The notes under the pieces were generated by a model. That model was given only the letters and a program-made list of their open reading frames with translations. It searched no databases and had not been told where the DNA came from. DNA of 64,000 bases from Saururus chinensis (taxonomy: Eukaryota; Streptophyta; Magnoliopsida; Piperales; Saururaceae), in contig CP141140.1 of the NCBI GenBank assembly GCA_035235625.1, positions 8,700,685-8,764,684 on the forward strand, written 5' to 3'. Made by a program: the position numbers and the translations under genes. Shown here in pieces: positions 37,382-48,747 of this stretch. Within the stretch, counting starts at the first letter, position 1. Each line of letters starts with the position of its first letter.

Positions 37382-37984
37382 ATGTTCTCCTCTGGTTCTG
37401 CTCACCCTTTCCCGTCGTCCTCCGCCACCACCACCGCCGCCTCCCCTCCTTCCAAACCCAGAAAGTCGTCTTCCAACCCCAGCCCCAACCTCTTCTTCCC
37501 CTGCAAACACTCCCCTTCCGCCGCTGTAGACCTCGTCATCTTCCTCCATGTCCTCTTTGCCGCCCTCTTCCTCCTTGCCTCCGCTCTCTCCCACCTTCTC
37601 CGCTCCCTCTCCCTCTTGTCTCCTTTCCCTGTATCTCCCGCATTCCTCTTCTTCTTCGCTGCCCTCTTCCTGTTCTTCCACCCCATTTGTTTCTTCTCCG
37701 GCAAATGCCGTAATCCCTGGTGCAGGGGCCTTAGGAAGACTGCGGAGTTCGACATTCAGCTGCAGTCGGAGGAGGGCGCCAGGTCCGAGGTGGGGTTGGA
37801 GGTCGACAGTCTTCCTTGGAAGGACGAGGCCGATACGAGTCATGACTATGAGAACCTGAGGTCCGAGCTCCGGAGAATGGCCCCTCCCAACGGCCGGGCC
37901 GTAGTGCTGTTCAGGGCTAAGTGCGGTTGCCCTGTTGCAAAGCTGGAGGAATGGGGCCCCAAGCGAGGGAAGCGAAACAAGTAG
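37382..37984 (+). CDS. Small two-span membrane protein of plant 'L34e superfamily' type
   Basis: Open frame of 200 codons. Residues 1-48 are Ser/Pro-rich, about 49-76 (VDLVIFLHVLFAALFLLASA) and about 84-106 (PVSPAFLFFFAALFLFFHPI) are hydrophobic spans, then a Cys-bearing basic stretch (GKCRNPWCRGLRK), an acidic linker, and a conserved-looking tail (LRSELRRMAPPNGRAVVLFR, CGCPVAKLEEWGPKRGKRNK). I recall the tail from plant proteins listed as 'ribosomal protein L34e superfamily', which are membrane proteins of unknown function; the name should not be read as a ribosomal role. GC content (CCTCC-rich) is far above the surroundings. A strong donor GTGAGT overlaps the stop codon (ACAAGTA|GTGAGT), so the protein might continue in a downstream exon I could not identify. 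Confidence 0.7.
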   Translation: MFSSGSAHPFPSSSATTTAASPPSKPRKSSSNPSPNLFFPCKHSPSAAVDLVIFLHVLFAALFLLASALSHLLRSLSLLSPFPVSPAFLFFFAALFLFFHPICFFSGKCRNPWCRGLRKTAEFDIQLQSEEGARSEVGLEVDSLPWKDEADTSHDYENLRSELRRMAPPNGRAVVLFRAKCGCPVAKLEEWGPKRGKRNK

Positions 37985-40900
37985 TGAGTGATTCTACCTA
38001 GTACTTCTAATTATTTATGTTTATTCCGACAACACAGTTTTTAATAAGTTAAGGAAGTTGTGCGAAAGTGATAATCGGTGGATGATTACTAGGGATTTCT
38101 ATATAAATTTAAAACTCACTAGATATGCGCAAATGGATGGAAATTTCGTATTTGGTTTTGTACACTGTTGCTATCTCTGGCTCTAACACCTGGCTCTTAC
38201 TTTTTTTGTTCTAAGTTTTAAAATATGGAATCGGTCTATCATTATGTTTACTGATTACTGGTTATTTCCACAATAATGTACAAGAATAGAGTTGATCTAC
38301 CAGAATGTGGCGTTGAATCCATGATATTCTTCAATGAATGCCTCTGGTTGACTTGTGGCAAGAACTCAACGGTGAAATTTGCAATTTATGCAGAATGTGC
38401 GCGATAACTTAATCTGATGAAGTTTAGCAGTTTTTTGTTTTGACCCTTCATCTGTCTTTCATATTTCTTTGTGGTCTTTTCACTATATAGTACTCCCTCT
38501 GTCCTAGATTAATAGCTCCATTTGGTTTTTCAAAATAAACTAAAATTAGTTCATTTTGAAAAACCAAATGAAGCCATTAATGTAGGACGGAGGGAGTATT
38601 TACTTGCTTTTTTTTTTCTCTATTTGCAATGGCTACTTTGTACCCCATCTGCCGGAAAGACAATAGCAAAACTTTTAGGTCCATGCTTGAATAAGATTTC
38701 TTTTTGCTTCTAGAAGATCATTATTACAGTTTTAGGAAATGATTCTATCTTTGTTCTGGCCTCAGTGATAGGATTATTCTTTATATAGGACGATAAGTTC
38801 AGTGAGTCAAGAGCACTATAAATTATTATGTGTAGGGATTGTGGTAACAGGATTTGTGTAGATACGATCATTTTTAATTGTGAACGTTCTTTTTCTAGTC
38901 AAGATGACAACAAGTTTTTGTTTTCTCATATGAGTAGATTTGTTGCCATGCTTTTTTCATTTTGTTACATTCTCATTTTTGTTCACTGATGAGATCACTT
39001 ATGAAATATGACGTTTGTTGTTATAAGCAATGGTGCGGCTAGATATGCCCACTAAAACGTGTTTGACAATTTGGTGAAGTCATGTGGTTATTTGCTCAGA
39101 TCTTTTGATTAATTGAAAAAAGGATGCAGTTCTAATATTGCAAATTGTTTGCAAGAATACTCCTCCAACTGTTTATTCAACACAGGCTTTGTGGTAAACT
39201 GGAAATGGGAATATTTTTATCTTTATCTGGCAAACATCTCCCGGTTTTCATGTTTACAGCAGGTTGTTCTTGCACATGCACATGTTTAAGGAAAACTTAT
39301 ATCCTTAAAAGACTTAATCTGCCACTTTTACCATTCTGGCATTTGTGCATGGCTGTCATCTGTGTGATAATCAGGAGCCAATACCCTTATTTGCGACTAC
39401 TACTTTTTGCGGATTAGGTTTTATTATTTTTTATCTTGTAGCAACTTATTCAATAACAAATATGTCTATGATTTCAGTTTTTGGATTTTACATGCTCTTG
39501 TTTACCATAATGTATGCCCCTTTACTTGTGACTGTTAAAATTTACCGGATTGCATATGCCTATTTCTTAAGTGATCTGGCAAATTTTCTTTAGGGGAGTA
39601 TGACCGGATCGTAGGAAGGTCTGTTGTTTAGCTGCAAAGCATGCAGAAGCAGCAAAAAGTGGATCAGATGGTTGGGATTGGGTGTTGATGATGATGGCAA
39701 TGATAACATATCAAACTTAAGAAGGACTCTTTGTCACTTGAACTTCTTGGTTTGCGTAATCTTGTCCCTGGCTTTTATGATGCTCATGGTATTTTGTATT
39801 TGTTTTTCCAATCCATGTTTCTTTTTCTATCCTCCTTTCGCACTAATTATAAGATGGTTAGTTCGAATTATATAATTTATGGCATCGTGCTAAGCTTCAG
39901 TTTCAGTTAGTCGGCCAATTATTTTGGGGTTGCATTGGAGTAATCTGGATTTCATGCTTGGTCGTTACTTTGATTACTTTCTAGTATTGTAAACTTAAGA
40001 AGAAAAAGAAAAAAATGGCAAGTATCACTTTTTAACGCCCCATTGTGCTTTTAACTTTTTGGAAATGGATAAAATCTTACTGGTTTGTATTACGACTACT
40101 GCTGCTTGTTAATTGGGAGCATATAAATATAAAAGCTTCTTTCCATGGAAGTTTTGAACATATGTTTGTGACAAACTTGGACTGCATTTTTACATATTAT
40201 TTTTTTATATAAATCCCTTACAGTAATGTGCTGGTCATTGTGTTTGCTTGCAATTATATTGGCGTATAGTTCATTTGATTTGTTCTAACCAGACATTTCA
40301 GGCATCAGGTCATTGCTCTGCCTACCTCTGATAAAAATGAAGTACTTCATGGTCAATTTATATGCTCACTTATGCCAGTTTTTCTCGAGTGCACACTAAA
40401 TAAATCTTTCTGACATTTCTTTTGTAGTTTTCCAGATGGAATATTCAGTATTATATGATGACATTTTTTTAATAATTTGTTATTGTATCTGAATATTTTT
40501 ATTACAATTTTCCTGTCATAAATATTTGGTGACCTCTCCAGTTTCTTCTTTTATGTAACTTCTCACACAGAAGCCAATTTTTTGCTCAAATACAAAGACA
40601 ATTAATTCTCATATTTTCAAATGATGGATAATTTTTTACCAAGTGATGGTAGTGCTACTTTCAGGACTGTCAGCTGCTTGGCCAAGGAGACAAATGATCT
40701 TAGTGTCTAGTCACTCATCAGTTGATGCTGCTGCTCTTCAATTTCCGTCCTGGATGACCTTACTGTTTTAGGAAAACGTGATCATTTAAAATTTAGAAAC
40801 AAAATGAAAAGTTAAATACTACGTGTTCTTAAGAATCATTCCTTATGTATCAGTGCTAATGTAGGAGCTGATCAGTCCAGCTGCAATTGAACATCCCCCA

Positions 40901-41270
40901 GCACTAGGTATGATGTTGAGTATATACAGAAGGTATATCAGGCTCTTGAATTTATACCTTCTACTATGTATATGTTACAGTATATTTGCATCTTAGCATT
41001 TCCAATGACTGCATATAATTTGAAGCAACTGTGACTGTGAGCAGCTACTTGCAATTTTGCAGTCATGATTTGTGGCGGGATTATGCGTGTGGTGCTTGCA
41101 ATTCACTCATTTGACGACTTCTGGAAGGAAAGCTAAAGACTAAGCCTCGATGCAAACTGCCTGATTGTCTTCCAAAACTGATCTTTGTGAAAAATGTATT
41201 CGCATTTGGACTGCCAACTGGCCTTCAAGTCAAGTCATGGAGCTCATCCTCTAAAAATAGTGCCTCATTA
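37985..41270. other. 3'UTR or intron-like T-rich region, no clear exon
   Basis: T-rich, intron-like sequence without recognisable protein. It might be intron and 3'UTR of the upstream small membrane protein gene. An open stretch at 39625-39875 (CKACRSSKKWIRWLGLGVDD) has no family that I recognise. One Stowaway MITE lies inside (38493-38596). Confidence 0.35.
38493..38596. mobile_element. Stowaway MITE, 104 bp
   Basis: Well-preserved: CTCCCTCTGTCCTAG at the left and GGACGGAGGGAG at the right, flanked by TA (38491-38492, 38597-38598). The two halves are near-perfect inverted repeats (TTTGGTTTTTCAAAATAAAC / TTCATTTTGAAAAACCAAA), so the element folds into a hairpin. Its good preservation suggests a recent insertion. 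Confidence 0.9.
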
Positions 41271-41274
41271 GTTA

Positions 41275-41525
41275 GGAAAGAGTTTTTTATGCGCCTCACT
41301 AACAATGTGCCAATATAAGTCACGGATAAGAGCTTTTAGCATTTAAGATCAATAGCGCATATATTAATGCATATTGGTCTTAATATTATTTACGTTAAAG
41401 ATATTAACGCTAATGTGCACTAACAAATTGATATTAATGTGTATTAGTGTGTGCACCGTCTGTTTTGCATAAGAATCTTAGTCTATACTAGGCTCAGTTT
41501 AAAAAAAAAGAAAAAAACTCTTCCC
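41275..41525. mobile_element. MITE-like copy, GGRAGAG-ended family (251 bp)
   Basis: Ends GGAAAGAGTTTTTTATG and AAAAAAACTCTTCCC are inverted. TTA lies just outside the left end and ATTA outside the right, compatible with a 3 bp TTA duplication of the Tourist/PIF-Harbinger kind. The interior has direct and inverted AACGCTAATGTGCACTAAC-like phrases shared with the other copies. Confidence 0.5.
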
Positions 41526-42178
41526 ATTAACTGACAGCGTTTAAGCTCTGCCACTTGCGTATGCGTTGTGAACAAATTGTTGCAATTAGTCCACGGGTCT
41601 CCATCGTCGATGCCTGCTAGTACAATCACACTCCGTGCGCATACAGTCATACCCTGACTACAAATAAAAAAGCTCGTGATTCCTTGGCAAGTAAGGCGTC
41701 CCAATATGTGACATGTCAACTGCGCGTCCGCTCCTGTTTTTGTTCTACGCAACGAGGATCTGCTTATTAACATGGGCGGTTGACACAGCGCTTCCGCCTA
41801 AGCTGTCTCGTCAGGGAATGGATGAGAGATCCGATAAGCTGCTTGTCTCCACTCTTCGTGAAACGTCTCTGTTCCTAGAGCTGTCAAACTTGCAATACGA
41901 CACCAATCTTCCTTGCCATCATCCTTCTGAAGGTATAGCGCATTCTCCTTACTTGTGATGGGATAAGGTGTACAAGGGAGTCAGCAGACCCGTGAGTTCT
42001 GCCTAGCATTCTTTCAGTAATTGGAATCATGAAGCATGAGAATCCTGATGTTCACTCGTGGTGGTAAATTGTCAAATTCTCAAATGGTCTGCAAGTGCAA
42101 ACTTGAACAAGTAAACTATATTCCTGTGGCTCATGGGGTCCACCACATTTCTGTCACCAAATGGGTAAGGTAATAGAA
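41526..42178. other. Intergenic, no gene seen
   Basis: Moderate GC sequence between two MITE-like copies, upstream of the kinase. An 81-codon open frame at 41713-41955 (MSTARPLLFLFYATRICLLT) begins like a hydrophobic leader but matches nothing I know; probably chance. Confidence 0.4.
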
Positions 42179-42337
42179 GGAAGAGCTTTTCTTGTTATTC
42201 ACTTATCATGAATCTAATGTAAGTTATAGTCTTTCATCTATAAGACGTAATATTATTAATATTATTTATGTTAATATGTGCACCTTTAATCTAACTTTCA
42301 TATGTGACTTATGCTAAGACTCGTGAAAAACTCTTCC
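42179..42337. mobile_element. MITE-like copy, GGRAGAG-ended family (159 bp)
   Basis: Ends GGAAGAGCTTTTC and GAAAAACTCTTCC are clear inverted repeats. Inside are TAATATTATTTATGTTAATATG and CATATGTGACTTATGCTAAGAC blocks shared with the 41275 and 10599 copies. It lies 360 bp upstream of the kinase start codon. Confidence 0.55.
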
Positions 42338-42699
42338 ACCTAGCAAACGGTAGATGTGGATCAGTGAATGATAATACCACTGCAGCTGCAGTCTCAAGGC
42401 AAGGATATAGTCATATCGGAAGGAAAGAGATAGCAAGACAAATATCCGGCGGGTTAATATACAAAACATAACAAGAGACGGGTGAAGTACCAAAGACTCG
42501 GTCAGAAAGAGAGAGGGCGATGCACATGCACGTGACTCTGTTTTGCGGGTTCATGCGGATATTTTCAACTTGACTTCCTTCAAGGAACCCAACCTCCGGG
42601 CCATGTGCTCATCAATCCCTTCATAGTCTACTCTCTCATCCCAAACACCTACTTCCATTACTTCTCCCCTCTCTCTCTCCCTCTCTCTCTCTCATATTC
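42338..42699 (+). promoter_or_regulatory. Kinase upstream region with CT-rich leader
   Basis: Probable promoter and 5'UTR of the kinase gene. A CT microsatellite (CTCTCTCTCTCCCTCTCTCTC region, 42665-42693) ends a few bases before the ATG at 42700, as is common in plant leaders. No clear TATA box was fixed. Confidence 0.4.
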
Positions 42700-45463
42700 A
42701 TGGGGATCCGATCCGCTGTAACTGAAGCTGCAACCACGCAATCAGCACCTCAGGACCCCCTACACCACCGCCTCCTTTACCAGCATCGCCACCATCATTT
42801 CAGACCCACTGCTGTATTGATCGTAGTTGTGGTTTGCATTGCAGCCGTTGTGCTACTGCTCATAGTTGCTCTTCTTTTCTTGATATATCGTCGATGCAAA
42901 TCTCAAAAAACAAAATCGGATGTAACTCGTGTATGCAAAGCTAACAAGATATTGTCCAAATTCAGTAATACCGTCGCCACGAGCAACACAAGCCCTGGTA
43001 TGTAGCCTACACCTCATCGACAGATTAGACCATATATACCGATTTTTGCTAGAAATAATAATGGGTTGTTTGTCTTCCTTATTTTGATATTGATTCATGG
43101 CTGTTTCTGGTGACGATGGAAGACGCGAGGAGCTGCCTCTATGGAGGGAATGTTGGGCCACCCTCTCGGACAAGATTTAAGGCCGGGCAGGTTTTCACAT
43201 ATAAAGAGCTTGAAGTGGCCACTGACATGTTCAACGAACAGAATGTGATTGGGAATGGAGGGTTTGGTTTGGTTTATAGAGGGATTCTCAGTGACGGCAC
43301 CGTTGCTGCAATTAAGATGTTGAATAGGGAAGGAAAGCAGGGAGAGCGTGAATTCAGAGTCGAGGTATTTACTTCTCTTCTTTAGACATTGCTGTCATTG
43401 CAATTGGTGTTGTTTGCATCATTATATCTGTGTTATTTTTCCACTTTTCGATAATTGGATTTGGTTTAAGTAGAAAATCTACGGACAGATAGATCAGCCA
43501 GGAGCTTTTGGTATTAGTTTGATAAAGAATTCCCAATCGCATTTGTTTAGAATAAAAATCTGTCCTCATTGTTTGCTTGAGACAATAACTATCATATTTT
43601 GATATTCGCCTGATTTTGTGCACGAAAACTACTTCAAAGAGTAAATATTTTTTTTGACTTGTTAAACATCATCACTATTTTATAATGAAATTAACGCTAA
43701 GTTGTTGTGTCGTTAATAAAAAAGTTGTTTCGCCCGCCCTCGTACAATGCTAAGGATTTTTTAATGGGCATAATGTGCGTGTCAGTGCAATAGTCCTCAT
43801 GTGATAATCCTTCAATGATTAGCCCGGAAATGGAACAATTCAACTCCATTGGGAAACTACAAGGACTAAGGGTCCCACTGAAGCCCGCACTCACAAGTCA
43901 TGGTGTGTAAATTGCTGGAATCACATTCTTGTTGTCCTGCCTTTTGGCCGTATCAATATGTGCTTCATAAGTCTGACCCTTCTCTTTTCCTGTTGCCCAT
44001 CTTTTTATCTCAGCTCTTCCCAACTTCACTTGGTCCACACTTGGGGGCCACACCATCTTTTCTCTTCTTTCTGTGTTTCTGTTCTTCTGAAGTAGAAAGC
44101 TGGAGTTTCTAGAAAATTGCATTTCTGGAAATACATTACTCATGAAATGACAGAAATGCAGGTGGATCTGTTGAGCCGTTTGCACTCTCCTTTCTTGGTT
44201 CAGCTGTTTGGGTACTGTGCTGACCATCACCACCGTCTCCTCGTTTTTGAATACATGCCCAACGGCAGCCTCCAGCAGCACCTACACACTTCCTCCCACA
44301 AAAATTCTCAGCCACTGAACTGGGGAACCCGTTTGAGGATCGCCTTGGATTGTGCCAGGGGACTCGAGTTCCTCCACGAGCAGTCGACGCAGCCCATCAT
44401 CCACCGAGACTTCAAGTGCAGCAACATTCTCCTGGACCAAAATTTTAGAGCCAAAGTGTCAGATTTCGGTCTGGCAAAGATGGGCTCCGACAAAATCAAC
44501 GGCCAGATTGCAACCCGTGTACTGGGGACCACGGGATACGTCGCCCCAGAGTGAGTGCTTAAAAAGTTACTTTTGTCTTCTAAGTATCTATTAAATTCCT
44601 TCATGTCTAGTTTTATCTGTCTCTTGTTCATATTATTGATGGAAGACTAGATTAGTCTCCCTTAAATGAAAAGCATACAAAAATGATGCTCGTTTACTTT
44701 CCTGTAATGTAATTTGCTTATGAAACTTGCCAATGGATATGAAGTTGACGGGTGATCTGCACAGGTATGCATCAACGGGCAAGCTGACAACGAAATCAGA
44801 CGTCTACTCTTATGGCGTAGTTCTCTTGCAATTGCTCACTGGCCGGGTACCTGTCGACACAAAAAGGTCTCCCGGAGAGCATGTCCTAGTCTCATGGGTT
44901 AGTATCTAGCTTATGTTTCATCACTTTTCCCTGCACTACATTACCAATTAATATGCCTAAGAAATCGAAGGGAGTCGAAAATTTTCATGATCTGAAAATC
45001 GGCACCGTCCTCTCTTGTGCACGGTTAAACATCAGCTAGAAGCCATTTTCTTCCACATTTTTGCTTCTATAGATGAGAGGCAGAATAAGTTAAGTGGCAT
45101 AAGTTTGGTTTTGCTAGGCTTTACCGAGGCTGACTAACAGGGACAAAGTTGTGGATATGGTGGATCCAAGTTTAGAAGGTCAATTTTCCAAAAAAGAACT
45201 GATTCAGGTATGATATCATGATTTATGTGTGTGCTTTTCAGGGGTCTCATGGTTATGCTTATCATCAACTTCGTTTACATGCTTTGTTTTAATGAGCACA
45301 GGTAGCTGCTATTGCTGCAATGTGTGTGCAGTCTGAAGCCGATTATCGACCTCTAATGATAGATGTGGTGCAATCTCTTATACCACTCGTTAGGAACTTT
45401 TCCATGAGTGTTCCCAGCACCCCTTCTAAATTTCAGCACAAAAAAGCACCTTCAATGCCTTAA
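42700..45463 (+). CDS. Membrane-anchored PBS1-like serine/threonine kinase (RLCK-type)
   Basis: Protein kinase of the plant receptor-like/Pelle family, close in sequence to Arabidopsis At3g58690-type proteins as I recall them. Exons 42700-42997, 43123-43364, 44162-44550, 44765-44897, 45118-45207 and 45302-45463 give 437 aa in frame. There is no extracellular domain: a His-rich N-terminus, one transmembrane span at about residues 36-63 ([20 protein letters not shown]), then the kinase domain from about 124 ([13 protein letters not shown]). Visible motifs: Gly loop [11 protein letters not shown] (143-153), ATP-lysine K164 (AAIK), HRDFKCSN with D263, DFG with D281, [37 protein letters not shown] and [20 protein letters not shown]. 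All catalytic residues are present, so it should be an active RD kinase. Likely acts in signalling at the plasma membrane; no specific pathway can be assigned. Confidence 0.93.
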
Positions 45464-46220
45464 ACCTTTGAACAATTGACTGGAGCCAAAAAGAAGTTTA
45501 TGAAACATGCAAAAGATTTCAGTTGGTTGAACTGTCATCAATGTCTTGAGCATATGGCAAGGAAGAAAGAATTGTTGCCGAAATATGGCATTAGCAGGGA
45601 TCTAATATTTTTCCACTCTCAAGTTATAGGAGGTCCCATTCTGGAATTCAAGAGTATCAGGGCAGGCGTGTTCTACTACCAGTTACTCCTTTTCTTCATT
45701 TTTCCAGTTGGGTGTTCCAGTAGATCTGTACATGAGAACAGTTGATCCGTTAGAGCAAGTTTCAGTACACTACTTGCAAAAGTTTCTGAAGAAAATAACA
45801 TGTATATTCAAGTAGAGGATGTACCGAGCATCACGTCAGATATTATTTCGTTTGTGTATTGCGAATGAAAATAATTCAAGAGATGTACAATTTTCCATTT
45901 ACAATATACCACAAACAAAAAATGGCCATTATTTCAAATGAATAATAACTAAAAAGCTATACAGTTTTCCCATCATAATGTACAGCCAAGATTAGTCGAA
46001 ATAACATTCAGCATTCGTGCAACTTCTGGTTTCCATCTCTCATCAGCTCAAAAGAATCTTTTTCTCAAAATAACACTCCAGGTTTTCTCCCAAGATACAC
46101 TAGAAACTTATTCCTAGCAGGAGCTAGAACTTCAAACTGGTGGTATCTTTTCTGAACTGGAACTATTGTCTTGCTTCTTTCTTTCAAAGGCTACACCGAA
46201 GGCCTCCCCCCGACGTTAAA
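45464..46220. other. Kinase 3'UTR and spacer
   Basis: No gene seen. The first ~400 bases include AATGAAAATAATTC (45865-45878), a possible polyadenylation region of the kinase transcript. Confidence 0.5.
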
Positions 46221-46910
46221 CTAGTTTTTACGAGGCTCAAACAGTAAGGCTCTTCTGGCCAGTGCGTGGGCAACCCCGTCACCGGTCTGAGAATGTGATT
46301 GGAGGATACTGCTCTGAGAGAATGAGGAAGTGACTGCGAATGCCTCCTGGACCGAATGCCCCAACCTGGAGGACGTCCCGGTCCTTTCCTTAAACATTGC
46401 ATTATTCCCTTCAAAAATTACCTCCTGAAGACCATTTGCACGCGGTAGTTTAATGGCTGGAGTCTCAGCGTCATGGGCTGTTGGTACCTCCAATCTGACA
46501 TGCTTAAACACACAAGCACCTAACCATGGCAATTGCGAATGCGGACCCCTATCCTCGTCTTCTTCTGGGTCAAAAACATGGCTGTTTCCTCGGTGGGGGA
46601 GGAGTCCATCTATTCTCACTGCCATAGAAGCCAAATGCTGCATGGTTTTGCAGGGACCCCCAACTCTCAGCTCATTTTGGTGCTACCATAGAACCCAGGC
46701 TCGTATAAACATTCTTGTCATATTCATTTCATCCATCGGATTAGAAAGCAGGTGGATCATCTCCCCCCGGCATCTGTTCAAAGTGAATGAAAGGAAACCA
46801 ATCTTGCTGACGCCAGATCCTCAGCAAAAGGGCAACTCCACAATACATGAGAGGTTGTTTCAGCTGGATCGTCACAAAGAAGGCAGGAGTCATCCCTCCG
46901 CATTCATCGC
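46221..46910 (-). pseudogene. LINE-derived fragment (zf-RVT and RNase H-like parts)
   Basis: On the minus strand, 46902-46790 reads RRDDSCLLCDDPAETTSHVL WSCPFA, the CxxC...HxxxxC zinc-binding segment that follows reverse transcriptase in plant LINE ORF2 proteins. A frame from about 46725 reads RAWVLW, an in-frame TAG, then HQNELRVGG, typical of the linker, and 46643-46221 continues to GDGVAHALARRALLFEP, the standard end of the plant RNase H-like (RVT_3) domain. There is at least one frame change between the zinc part and the linker. The reverse transcriptase itself is missing. A dead tail fragment of a non-LTR retrotransposon, lying just beyond the PPR gene's 3' end. Confidence 0.65.
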
Positions 46911-47130
46911 TTGATTAACGGCTGAATGATAATCAACACAGATGCGCAGCTCCTAACAAATCTTAAAAACAAACCAGGTGCTGTACTAAGTAACCCGAAC
47001 GCAACAGCTAGCTTGTCGCTTTGATAACCATTCAGCCCTTCCCCTTTACATAAAAAACAACTCCTTTTTTTTATGCACGCTATATCAGTTCCCTTATCTC
47101 TTGGGCAAGTTCTACTCACGGTAAATATAG

Positions 47131-48747
47131 TTAACCCGTTCTTTCATGTGATCTGTCTCCAGCAACAAACTCACGAACAATGCCATCCACCTCAATTGAA
47201 CTGCACCCAGGGACCCGCTTAATCTTCCTTTGTTTCATAAGTCCCCTAATTTCTTCCGCCTTGCGCTCCTTATTGGACTCTGCATAAATGTTAGATAAAA
47301 GAATATACCGTCCATCATGGAATTGATCAGATTCCAAGAGAAGGTTCCCTACCCTTTGGGCCATTTCAAAATTCATGTGAAGTCTACATGAGCCAAGTAG
47401 TGCTCCCCAAATTGCTTTATCAGGTTCTATGGGCATAGAGGCTATAAATCTTTCTGCCTCTTCTAACAGTCCAGCACGACCAAGAATATCAACCATGCAT
47501 GCATAATGATCAAGCTCTGGTTCAATGCCATGCTCAAATGTCATAGATTTGAAATAGTAAAAACCCTTTTCAACAGAACCCGTGTGGCTACAAGCACAGA
47601 GAACTGCCATGTAAGATATGGCGTCTGGCACGATGCCTTTCCCCTTCATCTGTTCAAAGAGCCGAATGGACTCCTCACCTTCTCCGCTAATCGCCAATCC
47701 GGAAATTGCTGTAGTGTAAGTGTGAACATTCTTCTCGTGAGAAGAATTAAACACCTGCATTGCCAATTCGATGCTACCACATTTAGCATACATGTCAATC
47801 AGAGCTGCAGAAAGAATTGCATCGATTCTTAAACGTTTTAGTTGAATGTAAGTATGAATCCATTTGCCATTATTCAAAGCTCCCAACTGAGAAATTGCAG
47901 AAAGTACGCTCACAAGAACGGCAGTACTGGGTTCTGGACCCGCCACCTGCATCTCTCTGAACAAAGCTAGAGCTTCGCTTGGGCATCCATATTGAGAATA
48001 ACCAGAGAGCATAATGACCCAGGAGGTAAGACTCCTGGTAGGCATCTCAGTGAACAGACGACTTGCTTCACTCAAATGGCAATACCTGACAAGACCCATT
48101 AAAATTAGATTCCAAGAAACCTCGCTTCTTTGAGGCATTCTGTCGAAAAGTTCCAAAGCCTCCAAAATCTCTCCATTTCTGACACATCCACCAATCAACG
48201 AATTCCACGACACGACGTCCAAAACACTAAGCTCGTGAAAAACTCGTCTTGCATCGTCCAATACCACACAGACAGAGTAAAACTGGATAATCGAGTTACG
48301 AAGAAATATATCAGTTTGAACGGGTTTCTTCGCCACTGTAGAATGGAGCTGTCGACCCAGATGCAAATCAAGGGCGCCAGAGCAACACTGGAAGAGAAAA
48401 GTGAAGGTGAAGTTATTCGGCACGAGGCCAAAGTCGGGAATGTGGTTGTATACAGAGATAGAGTTCAGGAGAGAGTCGGGGCGCCCACGACGAGCGAAGC
48501 CGCGAATCAGAGTGTTGAAGGGAAAGAGAGCTATTATGGGGGTTCGGGTGCGGAATAGGAGGAGGAGAGCGTAGTCTATGTCCCCGGAAGGGTGCAGGGC
48601 GGAGAAGGAGAAGATGGGGCGGAAGACAGACGGGGGGTGGGTCCGGCCGGTGACGACGAGGCGGGCATGCGCCTGTTTGAACTGAAGCATGGATGTGCAG
48701 TGGTGGAAGATGGAGGTCAGTGTGAGATGCGAGACTTTGCTGGCCAT
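47131..48747 (-). CDS. Pentatricopeptide repeat protein, PLS class with E/E+ end
   Basis: Intronless frame of 538 codons, as usual for plant PPR genes. The N-terminus (MASKVSHLTLTSIFHHCTSM) could direct it to mitochondria or plastids. PPR motifs follow from about residue 75 (FPFNTLIRGFARRGRPDSLL), e.g. DVVSWNSLIGGCVRNGEILE, EVSWNLILMGLVRYCHLSEA, SLTSWVIMLSGYSQYGCPSE, LSAALIDMYAKCGSIELAMQ and DHYACMVDILGRAGLLEEAE. The E region runs from IWGALLGSCRLHMNFEMAQR through YILLSNIYAESNKERKAEEI, and ends PGCSSIEVDGIVREFVAGDR SHERTG. No DYW deaminase domain follows. PLS-class proteins bind organelle RNA site-specifically and usually guide C-to-U editing, with the deaminase supplied by a partner when DYW is missing. 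The target cannot be inferred here. Confidence 0.93.
   Translation of the reverse strand: MASKVSHLTLTSIFHHCTSMLQFKQAHARLVVTGRTHPPSVFRPIFSFSALHPSGDIDYALLLLFRTRTPIIALFPFNTLIRGFARRGRPDSLLNSISVYNHIPDFGLVPNNFTFTFLFQCCSGALDLHLGRQLHSTVAKKPVQTDIFLRNSIIQFYSVCVVLDDARRVFHELSVLDVVSWNSLIGGCVRNGEILEALELFDRMPQRSEVSWNLILMGLVRYCHLSEASRLFTEMPTRSLTSWVIMLSGYSQYGCPSEALALFREMQVAGPEPSTAVLVSVLSAISQLGALNNGKWIHTYIQLKRLRIDAILSAALIDMYAKCGSIELAMQVFNSSHEKNVHTYTTAISGLAISGEGEESIRLFEQMKGKGIVPDAISYMAVLCACSHTGSVEKGFYYFKSMTFEHGIEPELDHYACMVDILGRAGLLEEAERFIASMPIEPDKAIWGALLGSCRLHMNFEMAQRVGNLLLESDQFHDGRYILLSNIYAESNKERKAEEIRGLMKQRKIKRVPGCSSIEVDGIVREFVAGDRSHERTG

Noticed and set aside
37235-37843. Minus-strand 202-codon frame rich in Glu, Gly and Arg opposite the small membrane protein
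   Set aside because: It is the shadow of the GC-rich plus-strand coding region; low complexity and no family resemblance.
46680-46706. ATAGAACCCAGGCTCGTATAAAC resembles the end of the palindromic MITE
   Set aside because: On the minus strand the same bases encode RAWVLW of the LINE-derived linker, so the likeness is coincidental; no second arm is present.
48130-48558. Plus-strand 142-codon frame over the PPR gene
   Set aside because: Antisense to a clear PPR coding frame with full motif order; a shadow.
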